DNA from: CALKJU01 sp046349355
Lineage (GTDB): Bacteria > Pseudomonadota > Alphaproteobacteria > Geminicoccales > Geminicoccaceae
DNA: 64,000 nt
Assembly: GCA_046349355.1 (NCBI GenBank)
Contig: JAXMCM010000029.1
Span: forward strand, 1-64,000
Reading direction: 5' to 3'
The number at the start of each line of letters is the position of its first letter. The stretch's first letter is position 1. Shown here one piece after another: positions 1-8,548 of this stretch. The position numbers and the translations under genes were made by a program. Below the pieces are notes generated by a model. The model did not search any database. It was not told the origin of the DNA and was given only the letters and a program-made list of their open reading frames with translations.

Positions 1-656
1 ATCTCGTCATCGCCTATCTGGACGAGCACGACGACGCCGCGGAGACCCGGCAGCTCGTCGAGGCGGCCGGCCGCAAGGCGGTGCTGGTCCCGGGCGACAT
101 CCAGGACCCGGCGCACTGCCGGCGTATCGTCGAGCAGGCCGTCGCCGGCCTCGGTGGCATCGACATCCTCGTCAACAACGCGGCCCACCAAGCCAGCTTC
201 CAGAACATCGAGGACATCAGCGACGCCGAGTGGGACCTGACCTTCAGGGTCAACATTCACGCCATGTTCTACCTGACCAAGGCGGCGGTGCCGCACATGG
301 CGCCGGGCAGCGCCATCATCAACACCGCCTCGATCAACGCCGATGCGCCGAGTCCCCATCTCCTGGCCTACGCCACGACCAAGGGGGCGATCCAGAACTT
401 CACCGCCGGCCTCGCCCAGATGCTGGCCGAGCGGGGCATCCGCGCCAACGCGGTGGCACCCGGCCCGATCTGGACGCCGCTGATCCCGTCGACCATGCCG
501 GCGGAGATGGTCAGCAACTTCGGCAAGCAGGTGCCGATGCAGCGCCCCGGCCAGCCGGCCGAGCTGGCGACCGCCTACGTGATGCTGGCCGACCCGCTCT
601 CCAGCTACGTCTCCGGCGCCACCATCGCCGTCACCGGCGGGAAGCCCATCCTCTAG
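1..656 (+). CDS. SDR-family NAD(P)-dependent oxidoreductase, 5' end cut by window
   Basis: The reading frame is open from the left edge (first full codon at base 3) to a TAG at 654-656, so the gene is 5' truncated and lacks its N-terminal dinucleotide-binding Gly motif. Visible short-chain dehydrogenase features are the VNNAA strand-4 motif, a catalytic Ser in NTASIN, the Y-x-x-x-K pair in YATTK, and the post-catalytic PGPIWTPL segment. The C-terminus ends in a typical VSGATIAVTGG. The spacing resembles the YhdF/YghA-type SDRs, which are often general-stress genes; that fits the catalase next door, but the substrate cannot be told. It converges on the catalase gene with only about 22 bases between the two stops. 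Confidence 0.9.
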   Translation, partial: LVIAYLDEHDDAAETRQLVEAAGRKAVLVPGDIQDPAHCRRIVEQAVAGLGGIDILVNNAAHQASFQNIEDISDAEWDLTFRVNIHAMFYLTKAAVPHMAPGSAIINTASINADAPSPHLLAYATTKGAIQNFTAGLAQMLAERGIRANAVAPGPIWTPLIPSTMPAEMVSNFGKQVPMQRPGQPAELATAYVMLADPLSSYVSGATIAVTGGKPIL

Positions 657-678
657 GGACGGGCCTCCCGCCCCGGCC

Positions 679-2742
<2,064 letters not shown>

Positions 2743-2784
2743 GGACGAATCTCCCCGTCTCGCCCCCGATCGGGGCGAGACCGG

Positions 2785-2810
2785 AACGCACCGGGCGCGA
2801 ACCGGGTTCC
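2785..2810 (-). promoter_or_regulatory. Sigma-EcfG-type promoter of the catalase gene
   Basis: On the minus strand GGAAC (2810-2806) is followed by a 17-base spacer and CGTT (2788-2785), matching the published alphaproteobacterial EcfG consensus GGAAC-N16/17-CGTT. The predicted transcript would begin near 2778 and leave a leader of about 35 bases before the GTG. Functional use is inferred. Confidence 0.6.
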
Positions 2811-2812
2811 GC

Positions 2813-3364
2813 CTAAGGCTGCGGCCGCCGGTAGAACACCGAGAGCGTCGCGACCTCGATGCCGAGCTTGGTGACCGAGGCCCGGCTGATCAGCACGCCG
2901 CCGGGCTGCAGCCAGAACCAGTCGTCGAACCCGAGCCGCGTCGGGCCGTCCTCGCCCGGGACGTCGCGGGTGTAGGACCAGTGGAAGGCGTTGCCGGCCT
3001 GCTCGCCCTCGGCCTCGCCGACGACGTGCGGCTCCGTCCCGACATAACGGCGCTCGTCGACACGGGTCAGCCGCCACTCGAGCCGGTCCTCCTGCCCGTC
3101 GTCGAAGCGGTAGGTCTCGACCAGGCGCAGCGTGCGCTCGCCCGCGTCCCAGTGACCCTCGGCGGCGATGGTGAACTGGCGCTGCAGCGTGCCGAAGCGG
3201 CTCTGCATCACCCCCCAGCCCTCGACCGGGCCGGCGAAGAACGCCTCGAGCACGAGGTCGGGCCTGTTGCTGCCCCTGAAGTCGTCGATCTGCATGCCGC
3301 CGCATCCCGTCAGTGCCATGCCGAACGCGAGCATCAGCGCCTGTCGCCGTCCGATCCGATCCAT
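2813..3364 (-). CDS. DUF3833-family lipoprotein
   Basis: About 183 residues. The N-terminus is a lipoprotein signal: an Arg-rich start, a short hydrophobic run (ALMLAFGMALTG) and a lipobox LTGC followed by Gly, so the mature protein should be acylated and membrane-anchored. The body has the aromatic- and Trp-rich pattern of DUF3833 proteins (GWG near the front, FDDWFWLQ and SVFYRR near the end). Function is unknown for the family. The frame is open further up to 3400, but the ATG at 3364 puts the signal sequence correctly and leaves room for the promoter at 3399-3423. It diverges from the PPOX gene and is probably co-regulated with it. Confidence 0.75.
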   Translation of the reverse strand: MDRIGRRQALMLAFGMALTGCGGMQIDDFRGSNRPDLVLEAFFAGPVEGWGVMQSRFGTLQRQFTIAAEGHWDAGERTLRLVETYRFDDGQEDRLEWRLTRVDERRYVGTEPHVVGEAEGEQAGNAFHWSYTRDVPGEDGPTRLGFDDWFWLQPGGVLISRASVTKLGIEVATLSVFYRRPQP

Positions 3365-3398
3365 GGCGACGCTGCCCCCGGTTTCGGTCCGGGTCAGC

Positions 3399-3423
3399 AA
3401 CCCCAGCTTCCGGTCACGGTTCC
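3399..3423 (-). promoter_or_regulatory. Sigma-EcfG-type promoter of the DUF3833 gene
   Basis: Minus strand GGAAC (3423-3419), 16-base spacer, GGTT (3402-3399). It lies back to back with the plus-strand promoter at 3435-3460. The first G of GGTT departs from the CGTT consensus. Confidence 0.5.
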
Positions 3424-3434
3424 GCCGGGCCGCC

Positions 3435-3460
3435 GGAACCCGTGCCCTTGCGCTGCGGTT
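3435..3460 (+). promoter_or_regulatory. Sigma-EcfG-type promoter of the PPOX-fold gene
   Basis: GGAAC (3435-3439), 17-base spacer, GGTT (3457-3460), about 32 bases before the ATG at 3493. It mirrors the divergent promoter at 3399-3423; the two GGAAC elements form an inverted pair. Confidence 0.5.
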
Positions 3461-3492
3461 GCCCGCGCGGAGACGCCAGTGAGGAGGACGCC

Positions 3493-3999
3493 ATGGCGAC
3501 GGATCTCGAGCGGATCGCCAAGCTCTGGGACATGATCGGCGACATCAAGGTCGCCATGCTGACGACCTGGGACGGCGAGCGGATGCGCTCGCGGCCGATG
3601 CACACGCTGCAGGAGCAGCCGGGCGAGGACCTGTGGTTCTTCACCCGCCTCGATTCCGGCAAGACCGACGATGCGCGGCACTACGACAAGGTCAACCTCG
3701 CCTACGCCGACCCCGACGAGAAGACCTGGGTGTCGGTCAGCGGCCGGGCGGTGATCGAGCGTGACCGGGCGACCATCGACCGCTTCTGGAATCCGATGGC
3801 GGCCGCATGGTTTCCGCAAGGTCGCGAGGATCCGCAACTCGCGATGCTACGCATCGTCCCGGACTCGGCCGAATACTGGGACGTTACCGACAGCGCCATG
3901 CGCTACCTGTGGGAGCTGGGCAAGGCCAACGTCACCGGCAAGCAGCCCGACCTCGGCGAGGTCGCGCATGTCGACCTCGCCGGCCGGAACGCGGGCTGA
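3493..3999 (+). CDS. Pyridoxamine 5'-phosphate oxidase-fold protein (general stress protein 26 type)
   Basis: A 168-residue split-barrel flavin-binding family protein. Sequence features are the early strand KVAMLTTWDG, RSRPM, DLWFFTR, VNLAYADP and VSVSGRA, the pattern of the Pfam general-stress FMN-binding split-barrel group rather than true PdxH. A role in redox or stress protection with FMN or a related cofactor is inferred; no substrate is known for this group. GAGGAGG sits about 6 bases before the ATG at 3493. The upstream EcfG-like promoter and the following PRC-barrel gene place it in the stress block. Confidence 0.85.
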   Translation: MATDLERIAKLWDMIGDIKVAMLTTWDGERMRSRPMHTLQEQPGEDLWFFTRLDSGKTDDARHYDKVNLAYADPDEKTWVSVSGRAVIERDRATIDRFWNPMAAAWFPQGREDPQLAMLRIVPDSAEYWDVTDSAMRYLWELGKANVTGKQPDLGEVAHVDLAGRNAG

Positions 4000-4005
4000 G
4001 CCGTC

Positions 4006-4030
4006 GGAACTCGGTCTGTTGCCTGCCGTT
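4006..4030 (+). promoter_or_regulatory. Sigma-EcfG-type promoter of the PRC-barrel gene
   Basis: GGAAC (4006-4010), exactly 16 bases, then CGTT (4027-4030). This is a full match to the consensus and lies 36 bases before the ATG at 4067, so the PRC-barrel gene seems to have its own start even though it closely follows the PPOX gene. Confidence 0.6.
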
Positions 4031-4066
4031 CCTGCCGCACACACCCGCAGCGATGGGAGCGCTGGC

Positions 4067-4453
4067 ATGCAGACCAACGACACGATGGCCAACCAGCCGG
4101 TCGACACCGACGAGACCTCGACGCTGATCTCGTCCAGCAAGGTCGACGGCACCGCCGTCTACGACCCCACCGGCGACCGCATCGGCTCGATCGACAGCGT
4201 CATGATCGAGAAGCGCAGCGGCCAGGTGAACTACGCCGTGCTGTCCTTCGGCGGCTTCCTCGGCATGGGCAACAGCTACCATCCGTTGCCGTGGAAGGCC
4301 CTGAAGTACGACACCGGTCTCGGCGGCTATGTCGTCGACGTCGACCGCGGCCGGCTCGAGAACTCGCCGAGCTACGGCGCCGACGAGAGCCCGGACTGGG
4401 CCGACCGCAGCTACGGCCGCCGGATCGACGACTACTACGGCTACGGCCTCTGA
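4067..4453 (+). CDS. PRC-barrel domain protein
   Basis: A 128-residue protein. Residues about 20-90 form a PRC-barrel: LISSSKVDGTAVYDPTGDRIGSID is followed by the VMIEKRSGQVNYAVL strand pair, a GGFLGMG turn and the HPLPWKALKYD motif typical of alphaproteobacterial photosynthetic-reaction-centre-H-like stress proteins. The tail is acidic and Tyr-rich (DDYYGYGL). Such proteins are commonly in the general stress regulon, but their molecular role is not settled. The frame is open upstream to 3761; the ATG at 4067 is chosen because the family begins there and the promoter lies just before it. Confidence 0.85.
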   Translation: MQTNDTMANQPVDTDETSTLISSSKVDGTAVYDPTGDRIGSIDSVMIEKRSGQVNYAVLSFGGFLGMGNSYHPLPWKALKYDTGLGGYVVDVDRGRLENSPSYGADESPDWADRSYGRRIDDYYGYGL

Positions 4454-4473
4454 GCCTTTCGCCGACCTGCACG

Positions 4474-4503
4474 AAGGCCCCGTCCGGCAACGGACGGGGC
4501 CTT
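4474..4503. terminator. Bidirectional hairpin terminator
   Basis: A perfect 13-bp stem AAGGCCCCGTCCG / CGGACGGGGCCTT closed by a GCAA tetraloop, between the convergent stops at 4453 and 4512. The T run is short on both sides, so it is a GC-rich stem terminator of the kind common in high-GC genomes. Confidence 0.75.
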
Positions 4504-4511
4504 TGGCGTCG

Positions 4512-5057
4512 TCACGATACGGTCTGCTCGTCCCCTGGCTGCAGTGGCGTGCGGTTCCAGCCGCGGTTCGCGAGCAGCGCCGCGGCGAGCTCGTCCAGTT
4601 CGGCATGATAGTAGTGGGCGTGCGGAACGGGGACGATGACGTCGCCGTCCCTGAAGCCCATCGCCCGCAGGCTCGGCACCAGCACGTCCGTCATGCCGTA
4701 GGCATGCAGCAGGTTGTGCCGGTCCCATACCAGCGTCGCCCGGTCGGCCGGCGAGTGGAACCAGAGGTCGAAGCGGCTGTCCGCCGCAAGGAACCTGCCG
4801 TAGCTCGCGAGGAACGCCTGCAGCTCCGCGGCGTCGATCTCGTCGCTCTGGTAGCGCCCGGGCTCGCCTTCGCCGCGGGGCGTATGCAGGACGTAGAGCA
4901 GGAACAGCGGCGGCGTCAGCAGGCTGGCGGCAGCGGCGACGACCGCGATCTCGCCGCTCGGCACCGCGGCGATGACCCGGCCCGGACCGGCCATGAACAG
5001 CGGCGCCTGCGAGTATTCCCGCCATTCGCCGTCGACCAGATGACCAAGCTTGTGCAT
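4512..5057 (-). CDS. Uncharacterised 181-residue protein
   Basis: I do not recognise a family. It starts at an ATG at 5057. There is one mildly hydrophobic stretch (AVVAAAASLLTPPLFLLYVL, about residues 39-58), too weak for a confident membrane segment. Charged regions surround it, with a His-rich motif HAHYYHAELDEL near residue 145 and several conserved-looking aromatics (FDLWFHSP, LVWDRHNLLHAYG). The coding frame is convincing: codon use matches its neighbours and the stop abuts a terminator. It lies 77 bases downstream of the BrkB gene on the same strand and may be the last gene of that operon. Confidence 0.65.
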   Translation of the reverse strand: MHKLGHLVDGEWREYSQAPLFMAGPGRVIAAVPSGEIAVVAAAASLLTPPLFLLYVLHTPRGEGEPGRYQSDEIDAAELQAFLASYGRFLAADSRFDLWFHSPADRATLVWDRHNLLHAYGMTDVLVPSLRAMGFRDGDVIVPVPHAHYYHAELDELAAALLANRGWNRTPLQPGDEQTVS

Positions 5058-5134
5058 GAGCTAGGGTAGCCACGCCGCCGGTGACGGTGCAATACTTGCT
5101 CTGGTGTTGCGCGTCCGCGCGCGTTGGGCCTCGG

Positions 5135-6154
5135 CTACGAGGTGGCGACGTGGTCGGCAACGAAGGCACCCCGGTCGCCCATCGGCCGGCTGTGCCCCGA
5201 GGTGGTGTCCCTGTCGGTCTGCAGCTCGAGCTCGCCGTTGAGCTCGGCACCCAGCAGCACCACCAGCGCGCTGACATAGAGCCACATCAGCACGACGATG
5301 GCAGTGCCGAGCGAGCCGTAGGTGACGTCGTAGGTCGCGAAGTTGGCGACGTAGAACGAGAAGGCCGCCGACGTCGCCAGCCAGAGCAGGGCCACGAGGA
5401 TCGAGCCCGGCGTGACCCAGCGCCACTTCACCGTCTGGCGCGACGGCCCGTAGCGGTAGAGCAGGGCCAGCCCGAGGACGAGGAACGCAGCCAGCAGCGC
5501 CCAGGACAGGACGCGCAGGGCGACGGCGGCCCAGGTGCCGAGAAAGCCGAAGCTCAGCACCGCTGGCACGCCGACGATGATCGACAGCGCCAGCGAGATC
5601 CCGGCGATGCCGCCCAGCGTGAACAGGAAGGCGACCAGGTTGAACGTGAAGAAGCCGCGCGCCTCGTCCTCCTCGTAGCAGACGTTCAGCGCCGTCATGA
5701 TCGCCTTGGTGCCGGCCATCGAGCTCCACAGCGCCAGCAGGGTGCCGACGACGAGGCTCCAGCCGAGCTTGCGGTCGGCGCTCGTCACCAGCTCGTGCAC
5801 CCGACCGGCCAGCAGGTCGTAGACCGAGGCCGGCACGACGTCGCGCACGGCCGCCAGCTGCCGCTCGACCCCGGCGGGATCGAGCAGCAGGCCGTAGAGC
5901 GAGACGAGGACGGTGATCGCCGGGAACAGCGCCAGGATGGCGTAGAAGGCGCAGCTCGCGGCGACCAGCGTCAGGCTGTCGTCGATGGCTTCCCGGACGA
6001 CGCGGCGCAGCACCTGCCACCAGCCGCGCGCCGGGATGTCGCCCGGCCGGTGCGCCTTCCGGCCGGCCGCCAGATCCTCGGCGGTCGGCGGCCGGCGAGG
6101 CTCGTCGGCGACGTCGCGCCGGTCGGGCTCAGCCTGGAAGAGTCGTCGGGCCAC
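5135..6154 (-). CDS. YihY/BrkB-family inner membrane protein
   Basis: A 339-residue membrane protein with a soluble N-terminus and about six hydrophobic segments in the YihY pattern: the ASCAFYAILALFPAITVLVSLYG motif region at about residues 65-90, LWSSMAGTKAIMTALNVCYEE in the middle, and a late VLMWLYVSALVVLLGAELNGELE. The family was once called ribonuclease BN or a virulence factor, but those roles are not supported for most members; an envelope or transport role is more likely. The start is a GTG at 6154, overlapping the end of the DUF3618 gene by 26 bases, so it is probably translated from the same message. Confidence 0.88.
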   Translation of the reverse strand: MARRLFQAEPDRRDVADEPRRPPTAEDLAAGRKAHRPGDIPARGWWQVLRRVVREAIDDSLTLVAASCAFYAILALFPAITVLVSLYGLLLDPAGVERQLAAVRDVVPASVYDLLAGRVHELVTSADRKLGWSLVVGTLLALWSSMAGTKAIMTALNVCYEEDEARGFFTFNLVAFLFTLGGIAGISLALSIIVGVPAVLSFGFLGTWAAVALRVLSWALLAAFLVLGLALLYRYGPSRQTVKWRWVTPGSILVALLWLATSAAFSFYVANFATYDVTYGSLGTAIVVLMWLYVSALVVLLGAELNGELELQTDRDTTSGHSRPMGDRGAFVADHVATS

Positions 6155-7205
6155 GGTCGAGCCCGATCCGGTCGGCGCGCGGCAGCTCGCCCGCCACGGT
6201 CGGTTCTTCCGGCGAGTGGCGCGGGATCATGTCCGGCCGCTCGCTGGACGCGCGCTGCTCCGGCGTGCCCGCCACCGCCTCGCGGCCGGCCTGTGCCGTC
6301 TCCTCGACGACCTGCCGCGTGCGCTCGGCCACCTCGCCGAGCCCGGCGGCCCCGGCCTCCATCTTGCGTTGCAGCTCCTCCGGGCTGAGGCCGGCGCGCT
6401 CGGCAGCCTCGCCGGCCGCCTGCATCACCTCGCCGGCGACGCGCTTGCCTTCCTCCATGGCGGCTCCGGCAGCGTCCCTGACCTGCTCGCGCAAGGTGTC
6501 GCGGACCCCGCCCAGCAGCTCCTCCTCCTTCTCGCTGACCGGCACGATGGCCGCCAGCAGGGCCCCCACCGAGATGCCGAGGGCACCCAGCAGCAGCGGC
6601 TGGTCCTGCAGGTAAGCGAACGCCTTCGAGCCGCCCTCCTGGACCTGGCGCGCGGCCGAGGCCGCACCGCCCGCCATCGAGCCCACGCCCTGCGCCACCG
6701 CACCGGCACCGCGCTGCGCCAGGTGCAGCGAATGCTCGATGCGCTCGGCGAAGGCATGCGCGGTCTCGCCGGCCCGGCGCGACACGCCGACGGCCGCGGC
6801 CCGCGCCTGCTGCACCCGCTCTTGGAATGCCTCCGACGTCTCGCCGGCCGCCCGGGTCACGCCCGAGGCCGCCGATTGCGCCCGCTCGTACAGGCTGGGG
6901 CCGGCCGGTGGCTCGCCGTTCGGCCAGGCCTGGCCGGGCGGCGGCGCCTCGCGCGAGCCGCCCATCATCAGCCAGGCGAGGCCGGTCGCCACCAGCGCCA
7001 CCGGCATCGGGTTGGTCTTCACGTTGTAGGTCAGGTTGCGGGCAAACTCGCCGCCGCCGCTGTCGCGGAAGTAGGCCAGCCCCTGGTCGAGGATCTGGCC
7101 CGGCGAGAGCTTGTCCTGCAGGGCACCGATCGTGGCGTCGAGGCGCGCCCGGGTGCGGTCGAGGTCCTGCTCGATGCGGTCGGTCTCGTAGCTGCTGTCG
7201 CTCAC
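6129..7205 (-). CDS. DUF3618-domain membrane-associated protein
   Basis: A 358-residue protein. The N-terminal third is DUF3618: TDRIEQDLDRTRARLD, LGALQDKLSPGQI-like spacing, then a short membrane segment MPVALVATGLAWLMMG near residue 70. A long amphipathic, Ala/Glu/Arg-rich helical region follows, with repeated SAASGVTRAAGET-type units. A second hydrophobic hairpin lies at about LLLGALGISVGALLAAIVPVSE. It resembles stress-inducible envelope proteins that reshape or tether membranes; the function is not established. The GTG start at 7205 overlaps the stop of the holin-like gene by 4 bases (GTGA), so the two are translationally coupled. Confidence 0.8.
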   Translation of the reverse strand: MSDSSYETDRIEQDLDRTRARLDATIGALQDKLSPGQILDQGLAYFRDSGGGEFARNLTYNVKTNPMPVALVATGLAWLMMGGSREAPPPGQAWPNGEPPAGPSLYERAQSAASGVTRAAGETSEAFQERVQQARAAAVGVSRRAGETAHAFAERIEHSLHLAQRGAGAVAQGVGSMAGGAASAARQVQEGGSKAFAYLQDQPLLLGALGISVGALLAAIVPVSEKEEELLGGVRDTLREQVRDAAGAAMEEGKRVAGEVMQAAGEAAERAGLSPEELQRKMEAGAAGLGEVAERTRQVVEETAQAGREAVAGTPEQRASSERPDMIPRHSPEEPTVAGELPRADRIGLDRGPTTLPG

Positions 7206-7594
7206 GTCACCTGCTCCTTGGCGAGGTTGATGTCCTTGCGCAGGTTGTGCGCGGTGCGTTCCGGCGTGAGCTGCGTCGCCGACAGGCGCGACTGGCCGAC
7301 ATAGACGAGGATCACGCCGAGCACGGCGACCACCCCGCCGACGAGACTGGCCGCCGCCCAGTCGGGCATCGTGTTCGACAGCCCCATCACCAGTGCCTGC
7401 ATCAGCACGATCAGGGCGGCCAGCAGCATGAAGGCGCCGACCAGCATGCCGGTCATCGCCCGCACGGTCGCATGGACCTTGTCGCTGGCCTCGCTGCGCG
7501 CCAGGGCCAGCTCGTTGCGGATGAGCCGGGTCACGTCCTGCGCGAGGTCGCGCAGCAGCTCGCCGACCGACCGGTTGTCGATGTTCGTCGCCAT
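7202..7594 (-). CDS. Holin-superfamily-III-like / YqjE-type membrane protein
   Basis: 130 residues with two adjacent transmembrane helices (about residues 46-70 and 80-103) flanked by charged helices, beginning SVGELLRDLAQDVTRLIRNELALAR. This is the pattern of the putative holin-X / YqjE families. There is no phage context (no endolysin, no tail genes), so lysis is unlikely. In alphaproteobacteria this gene habitually sits beside DUF3618 genes and is stress-induced. Its ATG shares a base with the stop of the upstream gene (TGATG) and its own stop overlaps the DUF3618 start. Confidence 0.85.
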   Translation of the reverse strand: MATNIDNRSVGELLRDLAQDVTRLIRNELALARSEASDKVHATVRAMTGMLVGAFMLLAALIVLMQALVMGLSNTMPDWAAASLVGGVVAVLGVILVYVGQSRLSATQLTPERTAHNLRKDINLAKEQVT

Positions 7595-8307
7595 CAGCGG
7601 ACCTCCCCTCCGACCGGCGTCCCGACCGGACGCGGACCGGCGATGTCGTCACGGCCCGGAATGCCGGACAGCGCGTCGCGCCGGTCGCTCATCCGCTCCT
7701 CGCCGGGCGGCACGACCCTGTCCTCGCCGAGGGGATACGGCGACGGCGGCTCGTCACGCATCGCCGACGGCCCGGGCCTGAGCCAATCCTCCGAGCCATG
7801 CGGCATCAGCCCGGGCGCGGCCTGGCGATCGCCCTCCCCGCGGGCCGTTGCGGGCGTCATCGCAACCCGTGCCGCCGCGAAGCCGACCGCAACCGCCGCC
7901 CCGGCGAACAGACCGGGCTGGGCGCGGGCGAAACGCTCCACCGAGCCGAGCAGGCTGCGCATGTCCCGCTCCTTCAGCGAATCGGCGAGCGCCGCGATCT
8001 GCCCCGCACCGCGGTCGAGCAGGTCGGCCAGCCAGGCCTCGTCGCCCTTGAGGTCGGCCGCCGTCTTCTGCACGCGCTCGGCGACGCCGGCGAGCCGATC
8101 GGCGACCTCCTCCTTGCCCTGCTCGACGCGATCCGAGGCCTGCTCGGTCACCGTGCCGGCCAGATCCTGGGCGTGGCCGAGCAGGGTCTCGCCGGTCTCG
8201 CGCGCCGCCTCGACGGTGCGGCGTGCGCTCTCGCCGACGCTCGGCGCTGGACGGTCGGGGCCGCCGGCGGTCCTGTCCATCGGCTCCGTGTCATGCTGCT
8301 GGTTCAT
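7594..8307 (-). CDS. Amphipathic stress-type protein, first gene of the holin-like/DUF3618 operon
   Basis: About 237 residues. Residues 25-130 are an Ala/Glu/Gln-rich amphipathic helix region with repeated SARRTVEAARETGETLL-like units, reminiscent of nutrient-deprivation-induced proteins of rhizobia. One membrane segment follows (GLFAGAAVAVGFAAARVAM), then a low-complexity Pro/Gly/Arg-rich tail. The ATG at 8307 is preferred over the one at 8358: it has GAGG at the right distance, and the EcfG-like promoter at 8349-8373 would overlap the longer version. Function is inferred only as membrane-associated stress protection. Confidence 0.7.
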   Translation of the reverse strand: MNQQHDTEPMDRTAGGPDRPAPSVGESARRTVEAARETGETLLGHAQDLAGTVTEQASDRVEQGKEEVADRLAGVAERVQKTAADLKGDEAWLADLLDRGAGQIAALADSLKERDMRSLLGSVERFARAQPGLFAGAAVAVGFAAARVAMTPATARGEGDRQAAPGLMPHGSEDWLRPGPSAMRDEPPSPYPLGEDRVVPPGEERMSDRRDALSGIPGRDDIAGPRPVGTPVGGEVR

Positions 8308-8348
8308 AGGAACCTCATCCCGTTGTCCCGTACGTCGGCTGCCGACCG

Positions 8349-8373
8349 AACGGTCCATGGCAGGGCGGGTTCC
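8349..8373 (-). promoter_or_regulatory. Sigma-EcfG-type promoter of the holin-like/DUF3618/BrkB operon
   Basis: Minus strand GGAAC (8373-8369), 16-base spacer, CGTT (8352-8349), 41 bases before the ATG at 8307; a full consensus match. A second, weaker pair (GGAAC 8484-8480, 16 bases, GGTT 8463-8460) lies about 110 bases further upstream. Confidence 0.6.
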
Positions 8374-8548
8374 GCTACGGACTCGTTCCCGCTCCAGAAG
8401 GAAAAGTCGGCCGCTCGCGACGTCGGCGGCGCCAGGCCGAGCCTCGGGGTTTCGCCCCTAACCGACGGAAACAGAACGCGTTCCGCCCTGCCCTGCGGGC
8501 GGGAACCTCGCGCCGCGTCGGCGCTTCGGATGGCGACAGGCAGGCCCG

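Noticed and set aside
5135..6154. Virulence or ribonuclease BN annotation for the BrkB/YihY protein
   Set aside because: Those names are historical; the sequence is a membrane protein without nuclease motifs.
7202..7594. Prophage or lysis cassette because of a holin-like gene
   Set aside because: No other phage genes; the gene is part of a stress-type operon with DUF3618 and has an EcfG-like promoter.
8502..8526. EcfG-type promoter for the PLD-VTT gene
   Set aside because: GGAAC is present but the second element is GCTT or CTTC, too far from CGTT to claim.
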